Part shown: positions 1-7,697 of the stretch, piece by piece
Numbering within the stretch: the stretch's first letter is position 1
Layout: every line of letters starts with the position of its first letter
Origin: JAZDFP01 sp043801445
Lineage (GTDB): Bacteria > Planctomycetota > MHYJ01 > JACQXL01
NCBI GenBank assembly: GCA_043801445.1
Contig: JAZDMB010000025.1
Span: forward strand, 1-17,993
Direction of reading: 5' to 3'
DNA: 17,993 nucleotides
Translations under genes and position numbers: made by a program
Notes under the pieces: generated by a model
Told to the model about the DNA's origin: nothing
What the model saw: only the letters and a program-made list of their open reading frames with translations
The model's database searches: none

Positions 1-261
1 ATAAATATCTTTATTTTAAAAATGATGGCTAAAAAAAGAGAGGAACGTTACCAGACTCCAACTGAATTAATTAGGGATTTAGAAGGATTTTTAAGGCCAA
101 TAGAAACACATCAAAATCTTACTATGGCAAAACCAATAAGACCTTTAACACAAGCACAACCGGTAATAGGTAAACTCAGCGAACAAACATTAGCAAAATT
201 ACAGGCAAGACGCTTGCGTCGTTTAGGAGTAAATCCGAGATTCAGGCGACTAAAAAAATAA
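1..261 (+). CDS. Ser/Thr protein kinase, C-terminal fragment (cut by window edge)
   Basis: The frame is open from base 1, so the gene begins outside the window and only about 86 residues remain. The segment around residues 8-30, with KMMAKKREERYQTP followed by an ELIRDLE helix, matches the last helix of the catalytic domain in PknB-type bacterial Ser/Thr kinases, where MMAKxPxxRYQT is typical. The remaining 55 or so residues form a basic tail rich in Arg and Lys, with no membrane segment or extra sensor domain in view. Catalytic motifs would lie upstream and cannot be checked. Kinases ending this way are abundant in Planctomycetota, which is one hint for the host lineage. The next gene starts 29 bases downstream in the same direction. 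Confidence 0.72.
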   Translation: MNIFILKMMAKKREERYQTPTELIRDLEGFLRPIETHQNLTMAKPIRPLTQAQPVIGKLSEQTLAKLQARRLRRLGVNPRFRRLKK

Positions 262-290
262 TAAACTTATATACGTAATTCCTATCCCGT

Positions 291-527
291 ATGAAAATAA
301 AAATTTCTGCTTATGGAATTTTGAAAAGTTATCTGGGGTCGTCTAATAGCACATCCGTTGAGAGGGAAATTGCTCAGCCTAAATCCATAAGCGAAATCGC
401 TTCGGAACTGGGAATACCTGACGGAATGGTAATGTTGGTTGCGGTTAACGACGAGCAAAAGAATTTTGACTATATTCCTAAAGAGGGTGATGAGATAAAA
501 CTTATTCCACCCATCAGCGGAGGATAA
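291..527 (+). CDS. MoaD/ThiS-family sulfur-carrier protein
   Basis: This 78-residue protein has the size and shape of the ubiquitin-like sulfur carriers MoaD and ThiS. It opens with a KIKISAYGIL beta strand, has a central helix (SISEIASELGIP), then VMLVAVNDEQ and a GDEIKLIPPISGG ending. The terminal Gly-Gly is the residue pair that is adenylated and thiocarboxylated in this family, supplying sulfur for molybdopterin, thiamine or other cofactors. MoaD or ThiS cannot be chosen from sequence alone, and no moaE, thiG or thiF partner is in the window. The gene sits two bases from aspS, and its last codons supply the aspS ribosome binding site. It has no strong ribosome binding site of its own. Confidence 0.8.
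   Translation: MKIKISAYGILKSYLGSSNSTSVEREIAQPKSISEIASELGIPDGMVMLVAVNDEQKNFDYIPKEGDEIKLIPPISGG
519..524 (+). promoter_or_regulatory. Ribosome binding site of aspS inside the MoaD/ThiS stop region
   Basis: GGAGGA at this position is formed by the two C-terminal glycine codons of the sulfur carrier. It lies five bases before the aspS ATG at 530. The functional diglycine therefore doubles as the Shine-Dalgarno sequence, which suggests translational coupling of the two genes. Confidence 0.7.
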
Positions 528-529
528 TA

Positions 530-2470
530 ATGAAACGAACTCATACTTGCGGTGAATTAACAGAAAAGGATGTATCAAAAGAAGTGGTTCTGATGGGGTG
601 GGTGAAAAGCCGCCGCGACCACGGTCATATCATCTTTATTGACCTTTCAGACCGCTATGGAACAACTCAATTAGTGTTTAATTCACAGGATAATCCTAAT
701 CTGCATCATAATGCTGAATTGCTGAAACCACATTATGTTATTTCTATAAAAGGTAAAGTCATAGCTCGGCTTGAAGGATATGAAAATAAAAACATAGACA
801 CCGGTAAAATAGAAATTAATGTCGATGAAATAGAAATCATTTCCAAAAGTGAGCCTTTGCCAATCGATACTATTTCTTCATGTCCAAAATGCGGTGGTAT
901 AAATCTCGATGAGGTTAAAATACATGGTGGTCATAGTGGTGGTGCCCGACCCGAAGGAGGAATTCTTCCACCAGTAAATATGACACATGTATATACATCT
1001 GTTAAATGTAAAAACTGTGGACATCCATTTGATACTACAATCAGTTCTACTGACTTATTGCTAAAATATCGTTATTTGGACCTCAGAAGACCAGATATGA
1101 TGAACAACTTTATAATTCGTCATGAGATTATCCATAAGATTAGAGAGTATTTCAACCGCAATGGTTTTATTGAAATTGAGACGCCGATTCTGACAAAAAG
1201 CACGCCTGAAGGCGCCAGGGATTATCTTGTGCCCAGCCGTCTTTTCCCCGGAGAATTTTATGCGCTGCCGCAATCACCGCAACTTTTCAAACAACTGATG
1301 ATGATTGCTGGTTTGGATAAGTATTTCCAGATAGCGCGTTGTTTCCGCGATGAAGATCTCAGGGCTGACCGCCAGCCGGAATTCACACAACTGGATGTTG
1401 AAATGTCATTCATTGATGAAAATGATGTCATATCTCTTATAGAAAAAATGATGAAAGAAGTTATACGTGATGTGGATGTAGTAATACCATTCCAACGACT
1501 AGCATATGAAGATGCAATGAAAAACTATGGCACAGATAGACCTGACTTAAGATTCGGAATGAAACTCCACGATGTGAGTAATTTACTATGCAAGAGCGAT
1601 TTTAAGGTTTTTCAGGAAACCATCAAGAAAGCCGGGATAATCAAAGGAATGGTTGCGCCTTCTGCCAAAGATGAGTTATCACGTAAAAATATTGATGAAA
1701 TGACTGCCAATGTCAAAGAATTAGGGGCACAGGGATTGATATCATTTAAGGTTGAAAATAATTCTCTTATTGGAGCCGTTGCTAAATACCTATCTTCTGA
1801 AATACAACATTCCTTAATTTCAATAATGGAAGCAAGTGAAGGGAATTCTATCTTTATAGTCGCCGGAAATGAAAATATTGTTAACAAATCACTTGGTTTT
1901 CTAAGGAGCTCTTTATCAAATACACTAAAGGAAAACTTAAAACTGGCGCAGCAAAATAAATTCAGTTTCTGCTGGGTAACTGACTTTCCACTTTTCAGAT
2001 ATAATGAGGAGTTAAAGAAGATTGAAAGTGAGCATCATCCTTTTACTTCACCCAGAACAGAAGATATTTTACTACTTAAATCAGACCCATCCTGCTTAAC
2101 CGGCATAAAATCACGCGCCTATGACCTGATTATTAATGGCGTTGAAGTAGGCGGTGGTAGTATTCGTATCCATTCGTCAGAACTTCAAAAGGAGATATTT
2201 AATCTATTGGGAATAACACCGGAAGAAGCGCAGGACAGATTCGGATTCTTTATAGAAGCATTAAGATATGGGGCGCCGCCGCATGGCGGAATTGCATTGG
2301 GTATAGATAGATTAGTAATGCTTCTTTTGGGTAAAACAAGTATTCGGGACGTTATCGCATTTCCCAAAACCAGCAGCGCAACCTGTCTTCTCACCGGCGC
2401 TCCTTCAGATGTAAGTACAGAACAATTAAAAGAATTAGGTATTAATATTACTCAAGATAGTGAAGAGTAA
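530..2470 (+). CDS. aspS: Aspartyl-tRNA synthetase with an inserted zinc-ribbon-like segment
   Basis: This is a bacterial-type class II AspRS of 646 residues, against roughly 590 for most relatives, that charges tRNA with aspartate. The order is an OB-fold anticodon domain (about 1-112), an insertion (about 116-168), then a catalytic core interrupted by the GAD domain (about 330-465). The core shows the flipping loop with STPEGARDYLVPSR, motif 2 FRDE at 272-275 and motif 3 GIDR at 591-594, followed by LLTGAPSDVS near the end. The insertion carries CPKC at 118-121 and CKNC at 160-163, a likely metal site absent from standard AspRS. H31 falls at the position linked to relaxed tRNA specificity in Pseudomonas AspRS, so the enzyme may also charge tRNA-Asn. 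The start is fixed by GGAGGA five bases upstream. Confidence 0.96.
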   Translation: MKRTHTCGELTEKDVSKEVVLMGWVKSRRDHGHIIFIDLSDRYGTTQLVFNSQDNPNLHHNAELLKPHYVISIKGKVIARLEGYENKNIDTGKIEINVDEIEIISKSEPLPIDTISSCPKCGGINLDEVKIHGGHSGGARPEGGILPPVNMTHVYTSVKCKNCGHPFDTTISSTDLLLKYRYLDLRRPDMMNNFIIRHEIIHKIREYFNRNGFIEIETPILTKSTPEGARDYLVPSRLFPGEFYALPQSPQLFKQLMMIAGLDKYFQIARCFRDEDLRADRQPEFTQLDVEMSFIDENDVISLIEKMMKEVIRDVDVVIPFQRLAYEDAMKNYGTDRPDLRFGMKLHDVSNLLCKSDFKVFQETIKKAGIIKGMVAPSAKDELSRKNIDEMTANVKELGAQGLISFKVENNSLIGAVAKYLSSEIQHSLISIMEASEGNSIFIVAGNENIVNKSLGFLRSSLSNTLKENLKLAQQNKFSFCWVTDFPLFRYNEELKKIESEHHPFTSPRTEDILLLKSDPSCLTGIKSRAYDLIINGVEVGGGSIRIHSSELQKEIFNLLGITPEEAQDRFGFFIEALRYGAPPHGGIALGIDRLVMLLLGKTSIRDVIAFPKTSSATCLLTGAPSDVSTEQLKELGINITQDSEE

Positions 2471-2493
2471 AATCTCTTAAAGGAGGATAAAAT

Positions 2494-3018
2494 ATGGATT
2501 TTTATGAAGTAATAAGCAAACGGCATAGTATCAGAAAATATAAATCTGATGCTGTCAGCGATGATAAACTGAACCGTATTTTAGATGCCGCGCATATGGC
2601 GCCATCAGGCAAAAATGGTCAGCCCTGGCGATTCATTGTCGTCCGTAACGAAGAATTAAGAAAGAAACTTGTTGGTCCCTGTCGTGATCAGTCATTTATT
2701 GCCGAAGCGCCGATTATCATAGTTGGTTGCGCTAACGAAGACGAATCATATCAAAAGCAGGGCAACTATATGAAAAGTTGGCCTATAGACCTGGCTCTGG
2801 CATTTGCCCACCTGATGTTGGCCGCAACAGTGGAAGAATTAGGCACCTGCTGGATTGGCGCCTTTGACGAAAAAGAGGTTAAAAAAGCGCTTGATATACC
2901 TGAACAACTCAGAGTGGTCGGACTGACTCCATTAGGTTATGCGGCAGCAGAAGGAAGACCTAAATCACGAAAACCACTTCAGGATATGGTATTTTACGAC
3001 CAGGCGCCTAAGAGCTGA
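2494..3018 (+). CDS. Nitroreductase-family FMN oxidoreductase
   Basis: This 174-residue protein belongs to the nitroreductase family, small homodimeric flavoenzymes that use FMN and NAD(P)H. The N-terminal KRHSIRKYKSDAVSDDKL block matches the RRSxRxF FMN-phosphate-binding motif. AAHMAPSGKNGQPWRF is the typical second FMN contact, and ELGTCWIGAFDE with VVGLTPLGYAA is the usual C-terminal signature. The natural substrate cannot be deduced, because family members reduce nitroaromatics, quinones and flavins. A strong AGGAGG at 2481-2486 lies seven bases before the ATG and fixes the start. It follows aspS by 23 bases and is probably cotranscribed with it. Beyond its stop lies a dispersed repeat rather than another gene. 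Confidence 0.92.
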   Translation: MDFYEVISKRHSIRKYKSDAVSDDKLNRILDAAHMAPSGKNGQPWRFIVVRNEELRKKLVGPCRDQSFIAEAPIIIVGCANEDESYQKQGNYMKSWPIDLALAFAHLMLAATVEELGTCWIGAFDEKEVKKALDIPEQLRVVGLTPLGYAAAEGRPKSRKPLQDMVFYDQAPKS

Positions 3019-3027
3019 GTCTAATAT

Positions 3028-3135
3028 CACCACGGAGACACAGAGGTCGCTGAGAGAAGAAAATAATTATTTATTTCTCTGCGTTTTTTGCGTAGCGACA
3101 GCGGAGTCCCGCCCCAGCGGGGCGTCTCTGCGGTA
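3028..3135 (+). repeat. Dispersed inverted-repeat element between nitroreductase and thiL
   Basis: About 108 bases bounded by imperfect inverted ends: ACCACGGAGAC at 3029-3039 pairs with GTCTCTGCGGT at 3124-3134, matching at 9 of 11 positions. Inner arms around 3049-3060 (CGCTGAGAGAA) and 3075-3083 (TTCTCTGCG) also pair imperfectly. A compact hairpin CGCCCC-agc-GGGGCG sits at 3110-3124. Sequences of the CACGGAGACACAGAG type are, from general knowledge, found as short non-coding repeats in many environmental bacterial genomes. An ORF reading through the element (2939-3136) is composed of its repeats and is not a gene. The element fills almost the whole gap before thiL and could act as a transcript hairpin. 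Confidence 0.7.
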
Positions 3136-3145
3136 AAAATATTAT

Positions 3146-4081
3146 ATGAAAGAGACCGAGTTCGGTTATATCAAATGGATTCGGAAACATCTCCGCTATA
3201 AAGCGGACGTCTTAATCGGCTCAGGCGACGATTGCGCCGCAATAAAATTACCCGATAATAATCTGCTGTACGCGACCACTGATACCATCGTAGAAGACGT
3301 GGATTTTAATCTGCGTTCTGCAACCCCGGAACAAATCGGTTACAAATCAGTGGCGGTCTCTTTGAGCGACCTTGCGGCAATGGGAGTCGGATATTCTAAA
3401 ATATATGCCCTTGTAACCGCATCATTACCCAAAAGATTTAGCGAATCATTATTCACCCATCCGCTGTTTCAGGGAATGAATCGCATCTGCAAACAATTCG
3501 GCGTCCGAATTATCGGAGGCGATATCTCGTCGACTAAAGGACCTGTTACTATCACTTCTACTTTATTAGGAATCGGCAATAAACTTAAACCGATTACCCG
3601 TTCAGGCGCTTCGGTTGGTGATGCCATTCTGGTTACCGGTAAATTAGGCGGTAGTATCTTGGGTAAGCATCTCTATTTTACTCCGCGTCTGAATGAGGCA
3701 AGATTATTTAATCAACGCTATAAGATAAATGCGATGATTGATATCTCTGACGGTCTATCAGCTGATTTAAACCATATCTTGGAAGCCAGCGAAGTTGGAG
3801 CAATGATTGATGAATCGAGCATACCAATCAGTCCGGATGCAGTTAAATTATCCAAGAAAAGCAGGAAATCAGTATTGCAACACGCCTTGACTGACGGCGA
3901 GGATTTTGAATTGCTTTTTACCGCGTCTATGGAAGAAGCCATAAAGATTATTCACGATAACACCTTAAAAAAAATACCGATAAATATTATCGGATTGATA
4001 AGAAAAGAAAAAGGCATATTCTTGTGTAATCGCAATGGGAAGCTTGTCAAAATAAAACCTGAAGGGTTCAGGCACTTTTAG
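3146..4081 (+). CDS. thiL: Thiamine-monophosphate kinase
   Basis: This 311-residue protein is ThiL, which phosphorylates thiamine monophosphate with ATP to the active cofactor thiamine diphosphate in the cytoplasm. Family signatures appear in order. An N-terminal EFGYIKWIRKH is followed by IGSGDDCAAI (metal/ATP acidic loop), TTDTIVEDVDF, VSLSDLAAMG, and IIGGDISS. Near the C-terminus come MIDISDGLSADLNHI and TDGEDFELLFT. These are the purM/ThiL-superfamily residues that bind Mg-ATP and substrate, and none is missing. The length is close to the family norm. No clear ribosome binding site precedes the ATG, which lies just after the dispersed repeat, so translation may depend on upstream readthrough. 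No other thiamine genes are nearby, unless the upstream MoaD/ThiS-like carrier is a ThiS. Confidence 0.95.
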   Translation: MKETEFGYIKWIRKHLRYKADVLIGSGDDCAAIKLPDNNLLYATTDTIVEDVDFNLRSATPEQIGYKSVAVSLSDLAAMGVGYSKIYALVTASLPKRFSESLFTHPLFQGMNRICKQFGVRIIGGDISSTKGPVTITSTLLGIGNKLKPITRSGASVGDAILVTGKLGGSILGKHLYFTPRLNEARLFNQRYKINAMIDISDGLSADLNHILEASEVGAMIDESSIPISPDAVKLSKKSRKSVLQHALTDGEDFELLFTASMEEAIKIIHDNTLKKIPINIIGLIRKEKGIFLCNRNGKLVKIKPEGFRHF

Positions 4082-4133
4082 AACTGGTTCGTTGCAAATG
4101 GCAACTGCATAAATGCCTTATCATGGAGAGAAA

Positions 4134-5456
4134 ATGATAGAAAAGTTTTTCAAGTTGAGAGAAAATAACACGAATATAAAAACTGAAATTATCGCAGGCG
4201 TTACAACTTTTATGACGATGGCTTATATAATCTTTGTTCAGCCTGCGGTTCTTAAACAAGTCGGAATGGATTTTGGGGCTGTAATGACTGCCACCTGTAT
4301 TTCTTCTGCTCTGGCAATATTCATTATGGCGTTCACTACTAATTATCCGATTGCGCTTGCCCCGGGTATGGGTCATAATTTCTTTTTCGCGTATACGGTA
4401 TGTCTGGGAATGGGAATTCCATGGCAGGTAGCGCTCGGGGCTAATTGTATATCCGGTGTTTTATTTGTTATGCTTTCTTCTTTTGGTTTCAGGGAGAAAA
4501 TTATAAATTCAATCTCGCCATCTTTGAAAAATGCCATTGCCTGTGGCATTGGGTTATTTATTGCTTTTATAGGATTCCAGTGGTCCGGAATAGTCGTGGC
4601 TAAACCAGGAACAATGGTCGGACTCGGCGATTTCCATTCCGCTCCCGTGTTACTTTCTTGTTTTGGAATATTCCTTATATTTATACTTTCGGTTTTGAGA
4701 GTAAAAGGCGCTATACTTATCGGAATTATACTTTCTGCAATTATCGGGTTGCCATTCGGAATAATCAAGTTCCATGGAGTTGCCAGTGTTCCGCCTTCCG
4801 TGATTCCGACTTTATTTCAGTTAGATGTCACCGGCGCATTTCAGCTCGGGCTTGTAACTGTTATATTCACGTTCTTTTTCTTGGATTTATTCGATACGGT
4901 CGGAACTGTTATCGGGGTTGGTGAGCAGGCCGGGTTTATCGTAAATGGCAAATTGCCGCGCGCGAAGCAGGTTTTACTCGCAGATGCTTATGGAACTGTA
5001 ATCGGAACTTTATTGGGGACTTCGACTATAACTTCGTATATCGAAAGTTCTGCCGGTGTTGCCTCCGGCGGCAGGACAGGATTAGCAAATATTATCACCG
5101 GTTCGTTATTTCTCATAAGTTTGTTTTTTTATCCTCTGGTCCAGATGATAGGCGGCGGCTGTGAAATCAACGGGCAATTCCTTTATCCGGTAACAGCTCC
5201 TGCGCTTATAATTGTGGGCAGTATGATGATGAAAAATGTTATTAAAATAGAATGGAATGATTTAACCGAATCGATTCCGGCTTTCTTGACTCTTGTTATT
5301 ATGCCATTTACTTACTCGATTACTGAAGGGATTTCAATCGGATTTATATCTTATACGATTCTTAAATTAGTCGCGAAGAGAGGCAAGGAAGTTCATCCGA
5401 TTATTTATATTTTCAGCGCTCTGTTTCTGCTCAGGTATATTTATTTGCAAATGTGA
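4134..5456 (+). CDS. AzgA/PbuG-type purine permease (xanthine/uracil permease superfamily)
   Basis: This is an inner-membrane transporter of about 440 residues with roughly a dozen hydrophobic helices. It resembles the hypoxanthine/guanine/adenine proton symporters AzgA and PbuG. Diagnostic blocks are GVTTFMTMAYIIFVQPAVL near the N-terminus, LAPGMGHNFFFAYTV, FFLDLFDTVGTVIGVGEQAG, and GTSTITSYIESSAGVASGGR with the following TGL. The usual APGMGLNAFFAY segment here reads APGMGHNFFFAY, a difference in a substrate-site helix that may affect specificity. I chose the ATG at 4134, because GGAGAG at 4125-4130 precedes it with good spacing. An in-frame ATG at 4113 would add seven residues and has no such site. 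Its stop overlaps the GTG of the next gene by four bases. Confidence 0.9.
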   Translation: MIEKFFKLRENNTNIKTEIIAGVTTFMTMAYIIFVQPAVLKQVGMDFGAVMTATCISSALAIFIMAFTTNYPIALAPGMGHNFFFAYTVCLGMGIPWQVALGANCISGVLFVMLSSFGFREKIINSISPSLKNAIACGIGLFIAFIGFQWSGIVVAKPGTMVGLGDFHSAPVLLSCFGIFLIFILSVLRVKGAILIGIILSAIIGLPFGIIKFHGVASVPPSVIPTLFQLDVTGAFQLGLVTVIFTFFFLDLFDTVGTVIGVGEQAGFIVNGKLPRAKQVLLADAYGTVIGTLLGTSTITSYIESSAGVASGGRTGLANIITGSLFLISLFFYPLVQMIGGGCEINGQFLYPVTAPALIIVGSMMMKNVIKIEWNDLTESIPAFLTLVIMPFTYSITEGISIGFISYTILKLVAKRGKEVHPIIYIFSALFLLRYIYLQM

Positions 5457-7555
5457 GATTGTTGATAAAGTCAATAATTGAGTGGTATATGTTAAGATAT
5501 GACAAAACACCGCTATTGTTCTGGTTGATAGTTTTGTTTTTCATACCGGCGCTTGTTTTCACGCAACCGGCCACTGTTGATGAGCAACTTATCAAACTTA
5601 CCTCCATTATTGAAAAAGCCTCGGACGAAAAAGCTATAAACACAGTCTGTCAGAGCTGCCAATCGCTTCTCCAGTCAATCTCGGATAAAAAACAGAAGCA
5701 GGATGTATCCAATAAGATTTCCGAGTTGCTTACAGCCAAACTTGGCGCGCTTTTAAAGAAAATCACAATTGATTTTAGCGATGCCAAGCAATGGGGTAAC
5801 CTTAAGATTGCCAAGGAAGAACTGAATAAGACACGGCAGGATGCATTGAAGACAATCTTTGACCTGACGATTTACCCGGACGGAGAGGAGGGTAAAAAGA
5901 ATCAGAAGATTGTAGATAAAAAAGTTGAGGCGTTAAAGGCAATCTGGGAAAGTAAAGAACCCGCAAATCAAATACCTAAAACAACTCTTGAAACAGCATA
6001 CCTAATAGAAACCCTAAAAGAGTGGATTATTAGTCTCAAAATGTCTTTTACTTTGCCGGTTTCTGAAGAAACCAGATTATTGCATATTCTATCAACTGAG
6101 GTAAAAAAGTCTAAAAGAGACGCATCTGACAGCCAGATGATAACCGTAAAGAATTTTGCCATTAATAAAGAAGAAACAGAGATGCTTTTATGTAATAAAC
6201 GAATCTGGGAATATAATGCGCAGGTAAAGACATCACATAATATTGCCGAATTACAACTGGCGAAAATAATGAATGAATACCGTGAGATGATGGGGTTGAG
6301 GATTTTCGAGATTGAAGATGCGATAGGAATCGCTTCAAAAAAGCATACAGACCTAATGGCAGGCGCAGGTTGTCTCTGGCATGATGGGGTAGACGGAACT
6401 CCAAGCGAGCGTATGGCTGATGAAGGTTATTTACGATTCGGAGGTGAAAATTGCGCTATGCAGACACTTGACCCTTCTTCACCATTTAAGGGCTGGTATA
6501 ATTCGCCGAGACACCATCGTAATATGCTTACCGGCGGCTTTACTCAGGTAGGTATCGGTCAAAACGATAAATTCTGGACGGCTAATTTTGGAACCGCTCC
6601 TTATTTCTCAGTGATTAAAGATGCGGAGAAATTATTTGAACAGATAAACTCTGATAAAACGGAAATCTGGCAGGAAGCAGTAACCCAATTAAAACATTAT
6701 GGTGAACCGGCGGGGGAGGCGATGAAAATAAGATTATTCCAGAAGAATAAAAAAATATTAGCTAAATATTGTGCCATTCGGAAAAAGAAAATAGAAGCGT
6801 TGATTCCTTCTTCAGTTGAATATAAAAAGGAGTTACAGAAGAAACGGGAAGCGGCATGGAGTTTTATTGCCAGATATACCAAAGAACAACAGACGCAGGT
6901 TGATGCTCTGGTTGAAGAAATCCGTGCGCTCTATTTCGGCAATGTTCCCCAGATAAATAATGATAAGGAACTTGCCGCGCTGGTGGATATGCTGACTGTT
7001 ATATCCTCATTTATGGTGGATGTTGGCGCGAGAACGGAAAAAGGGCAGAAGAGCCAGAGCGCGATTTCATCACTGGTTGATTCGTTCTTGAAAAAGGCAA
7101 AAGAAAAAGTTGAAGATGAGCTGCTCAAGGGTATTTTGTTATCCAAGAGTGATAATGAGTCGCTCAAGTTTAACGAGAAACTGAAAGACAAACTCTCGGC
7201 CGGCGAGTATGAAGTTGTGGTTTTGACTAATGAATATCGGATGGTGATGGGTAAAAATGCTTTGAAAGTAGATATTAAGCTTGTCACCGCTTCTCGCAAG
7301 CATTCGCGTGAAATGAAAGAATTGAATTATTTTGCGCATGAATCACCTGTGAAAGGAAACGAAACATTTGCGCTGCGCGCCGCAGCTGAAGGAACTACTG
7401 CTCTGTGTGAAAATATTGCTAATTATTCCACCGCCCGGGATACATTTAACGGGTGGTATCACTCACCGGGCCATCACATAAATATGCTGTTGACGGCTCA
7501 GGTTTATATAGGGATTGGGCAATGCGAGAATCTCTGGACCGAAATGTTTAATTGA
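5453..7555 (+). CDS. Secreted protein with two CAP/SCP (PR-1-like) domains
   Basis: This 700-residue exported protein contains two CAP domains, one at about 264-382 and one at about 584-700, joined by a charged helical stretch. Domain 1 shows NEYREMMG, KHTDLMAGAGCLWHDG, GGENCAM, then WYNSPRHHRNML and GIGQNDKFWTANF. Domain 2 shows NEYRMVMG, KHSREMKELNYFAHES, CENIANY, WYHSPGHHINML and GIGQCENLWTEMF. CAP proteins are extracellular, and several bind lipids or cell-wall material, but no enzymatic role is established for this type. A hydrophobic segment, LLFWLIVLFFIPALVF, near residues 20-36 is a signal peptide. The GTG start gives a 4-base GTGA overlap with the permease stop. The ATG at 5489 is an alternative that yields a more conventional signal peptide. 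Confidence 0.88.
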   Translation: MRLLIKSIIEWYMLRYDKTPLLFWLIVLFFIPALVFTQPATVDEQLIKLTSIIEKASDEKAINTVCQSCQSLLQSISDKKQKQDVSNKISELLTAKLGALLKKITIDFSDAKQWGNLKIAKEELNKTRQDALKTIFDLTIYPDGEEGKKNQKIVDKKVEALKAIWESKEPANQIPKTTLETAYLIETLKEWIISLKMSFTLPVSEETRLLHILSTEVKKSKRDASDSQMITVKNFAINKEETEMLLCNKRIWEYNAQVKTSHNIAELQLAKIMNEYREMMGLRIFEIEDAIGIASKKHTDLMAGAGCLWHDGVDGTPSERMADEGYLRFGGENCAMQTLDPSSPFKGWYNSPRHHRNMLTGGFTQVGIGQNDKFWTANFGTAPYFSVIKDAEKLFEQINSDKTEIWQEAVTQLKHYGEPAGEAMKIRLFQKNKKILAKYCAIRKKKIEALIPSSVEYKKELQKKREAAWSFIARYTKEQQTQVDALVEEIRALYFGNVPQINNDKELAALVDMLTVISSFMVDVGARTEKGQKSQSAISSLVDSFLKKAKEKVEDELLKGILLSKSDNESLKFNEKLKDKLSAGEYEVVVLTNEYRMVMGKNALKVDIKLVTASRKHSREMKELNYFAHESPVKGNETFALRAAAEGTTALCENIANYSTARDTFNGWYHSPGHHINMLLTAQVYIGIGQCENLWTEMFN

Positions 7556-7628
7556 TTTCAGCCATTTCTTTACAACTTATATGGAGTCCTTCGGGCATGT
7601 CTAACTATTGAATAACTTGTTGAATGAC

Positions 7629-7658
7629 TTGACATTCCGGGCAGAGTTTTTATAGAAT
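7629..7658 (+). promoter_or_regulatory. Sigma70-type promoter upstream of the HtrA-TPR gene
   Basis: TTGACA at 7629-7634 is followed by TAGAAT at 7653-7658 with an 18-base spacer, or TATAGA at 7651-7656 with 16. Transcription would begin about 30 bases before the protease start at 7698. The remainder of the 7556-7697 gap holds nothing else I recognise, and no convincing terminator for the CAP gene was seen. Confidence 0.65.
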
Positions 7659-7671
7659 AACTCTGTACCCG
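7637..7671 (+). repeat. Inverted repeat overlapping the protease promoter
   Basis: CGGGCAGAGTT at 7638-7648 pairs with AACTCTG-ta-CCCG at 7659-7671, giving a 7 bp plus 4 bp stem with a two-base bulge. The loop holds the -10 box, so the repeat could be an operator or a DNA hairpin at the promoter. Symmetry alone does not show which. Confidence 0.5.
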
Positions 7672-7697
7672 ATGGCATTTTAAATAGGTTAATAATT

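Noticed and set aside
282..578. Minus-strand ORF over the MoaD/ThiS gene
   Set aside because: It is the complement of a recognised gene, with no ribosome binding site or family features. The other minus-strand ORFs in the window were rejected on the same grounds.
2939..3136. 65-residue ORF overlapping the nitroreductase end
   Set aside because: It is in another frame of the nitroreductase and then reads through the dispersed repeat. Its peptide (TETQRSLREENN) is the usual translation of that repeat.
4091..4105. GTTGC-aaatg-GCAAC hairpin after thiL
   Set aside because: The stem is only five bases with no T-run. It is too weak to call a terminator, and the permease is likely cotranscribed.
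4658..4924. 88-residue ORF inside the purine permease
   Set aside because: It is a shifted frame of the transporter with no independent start signal or homology.
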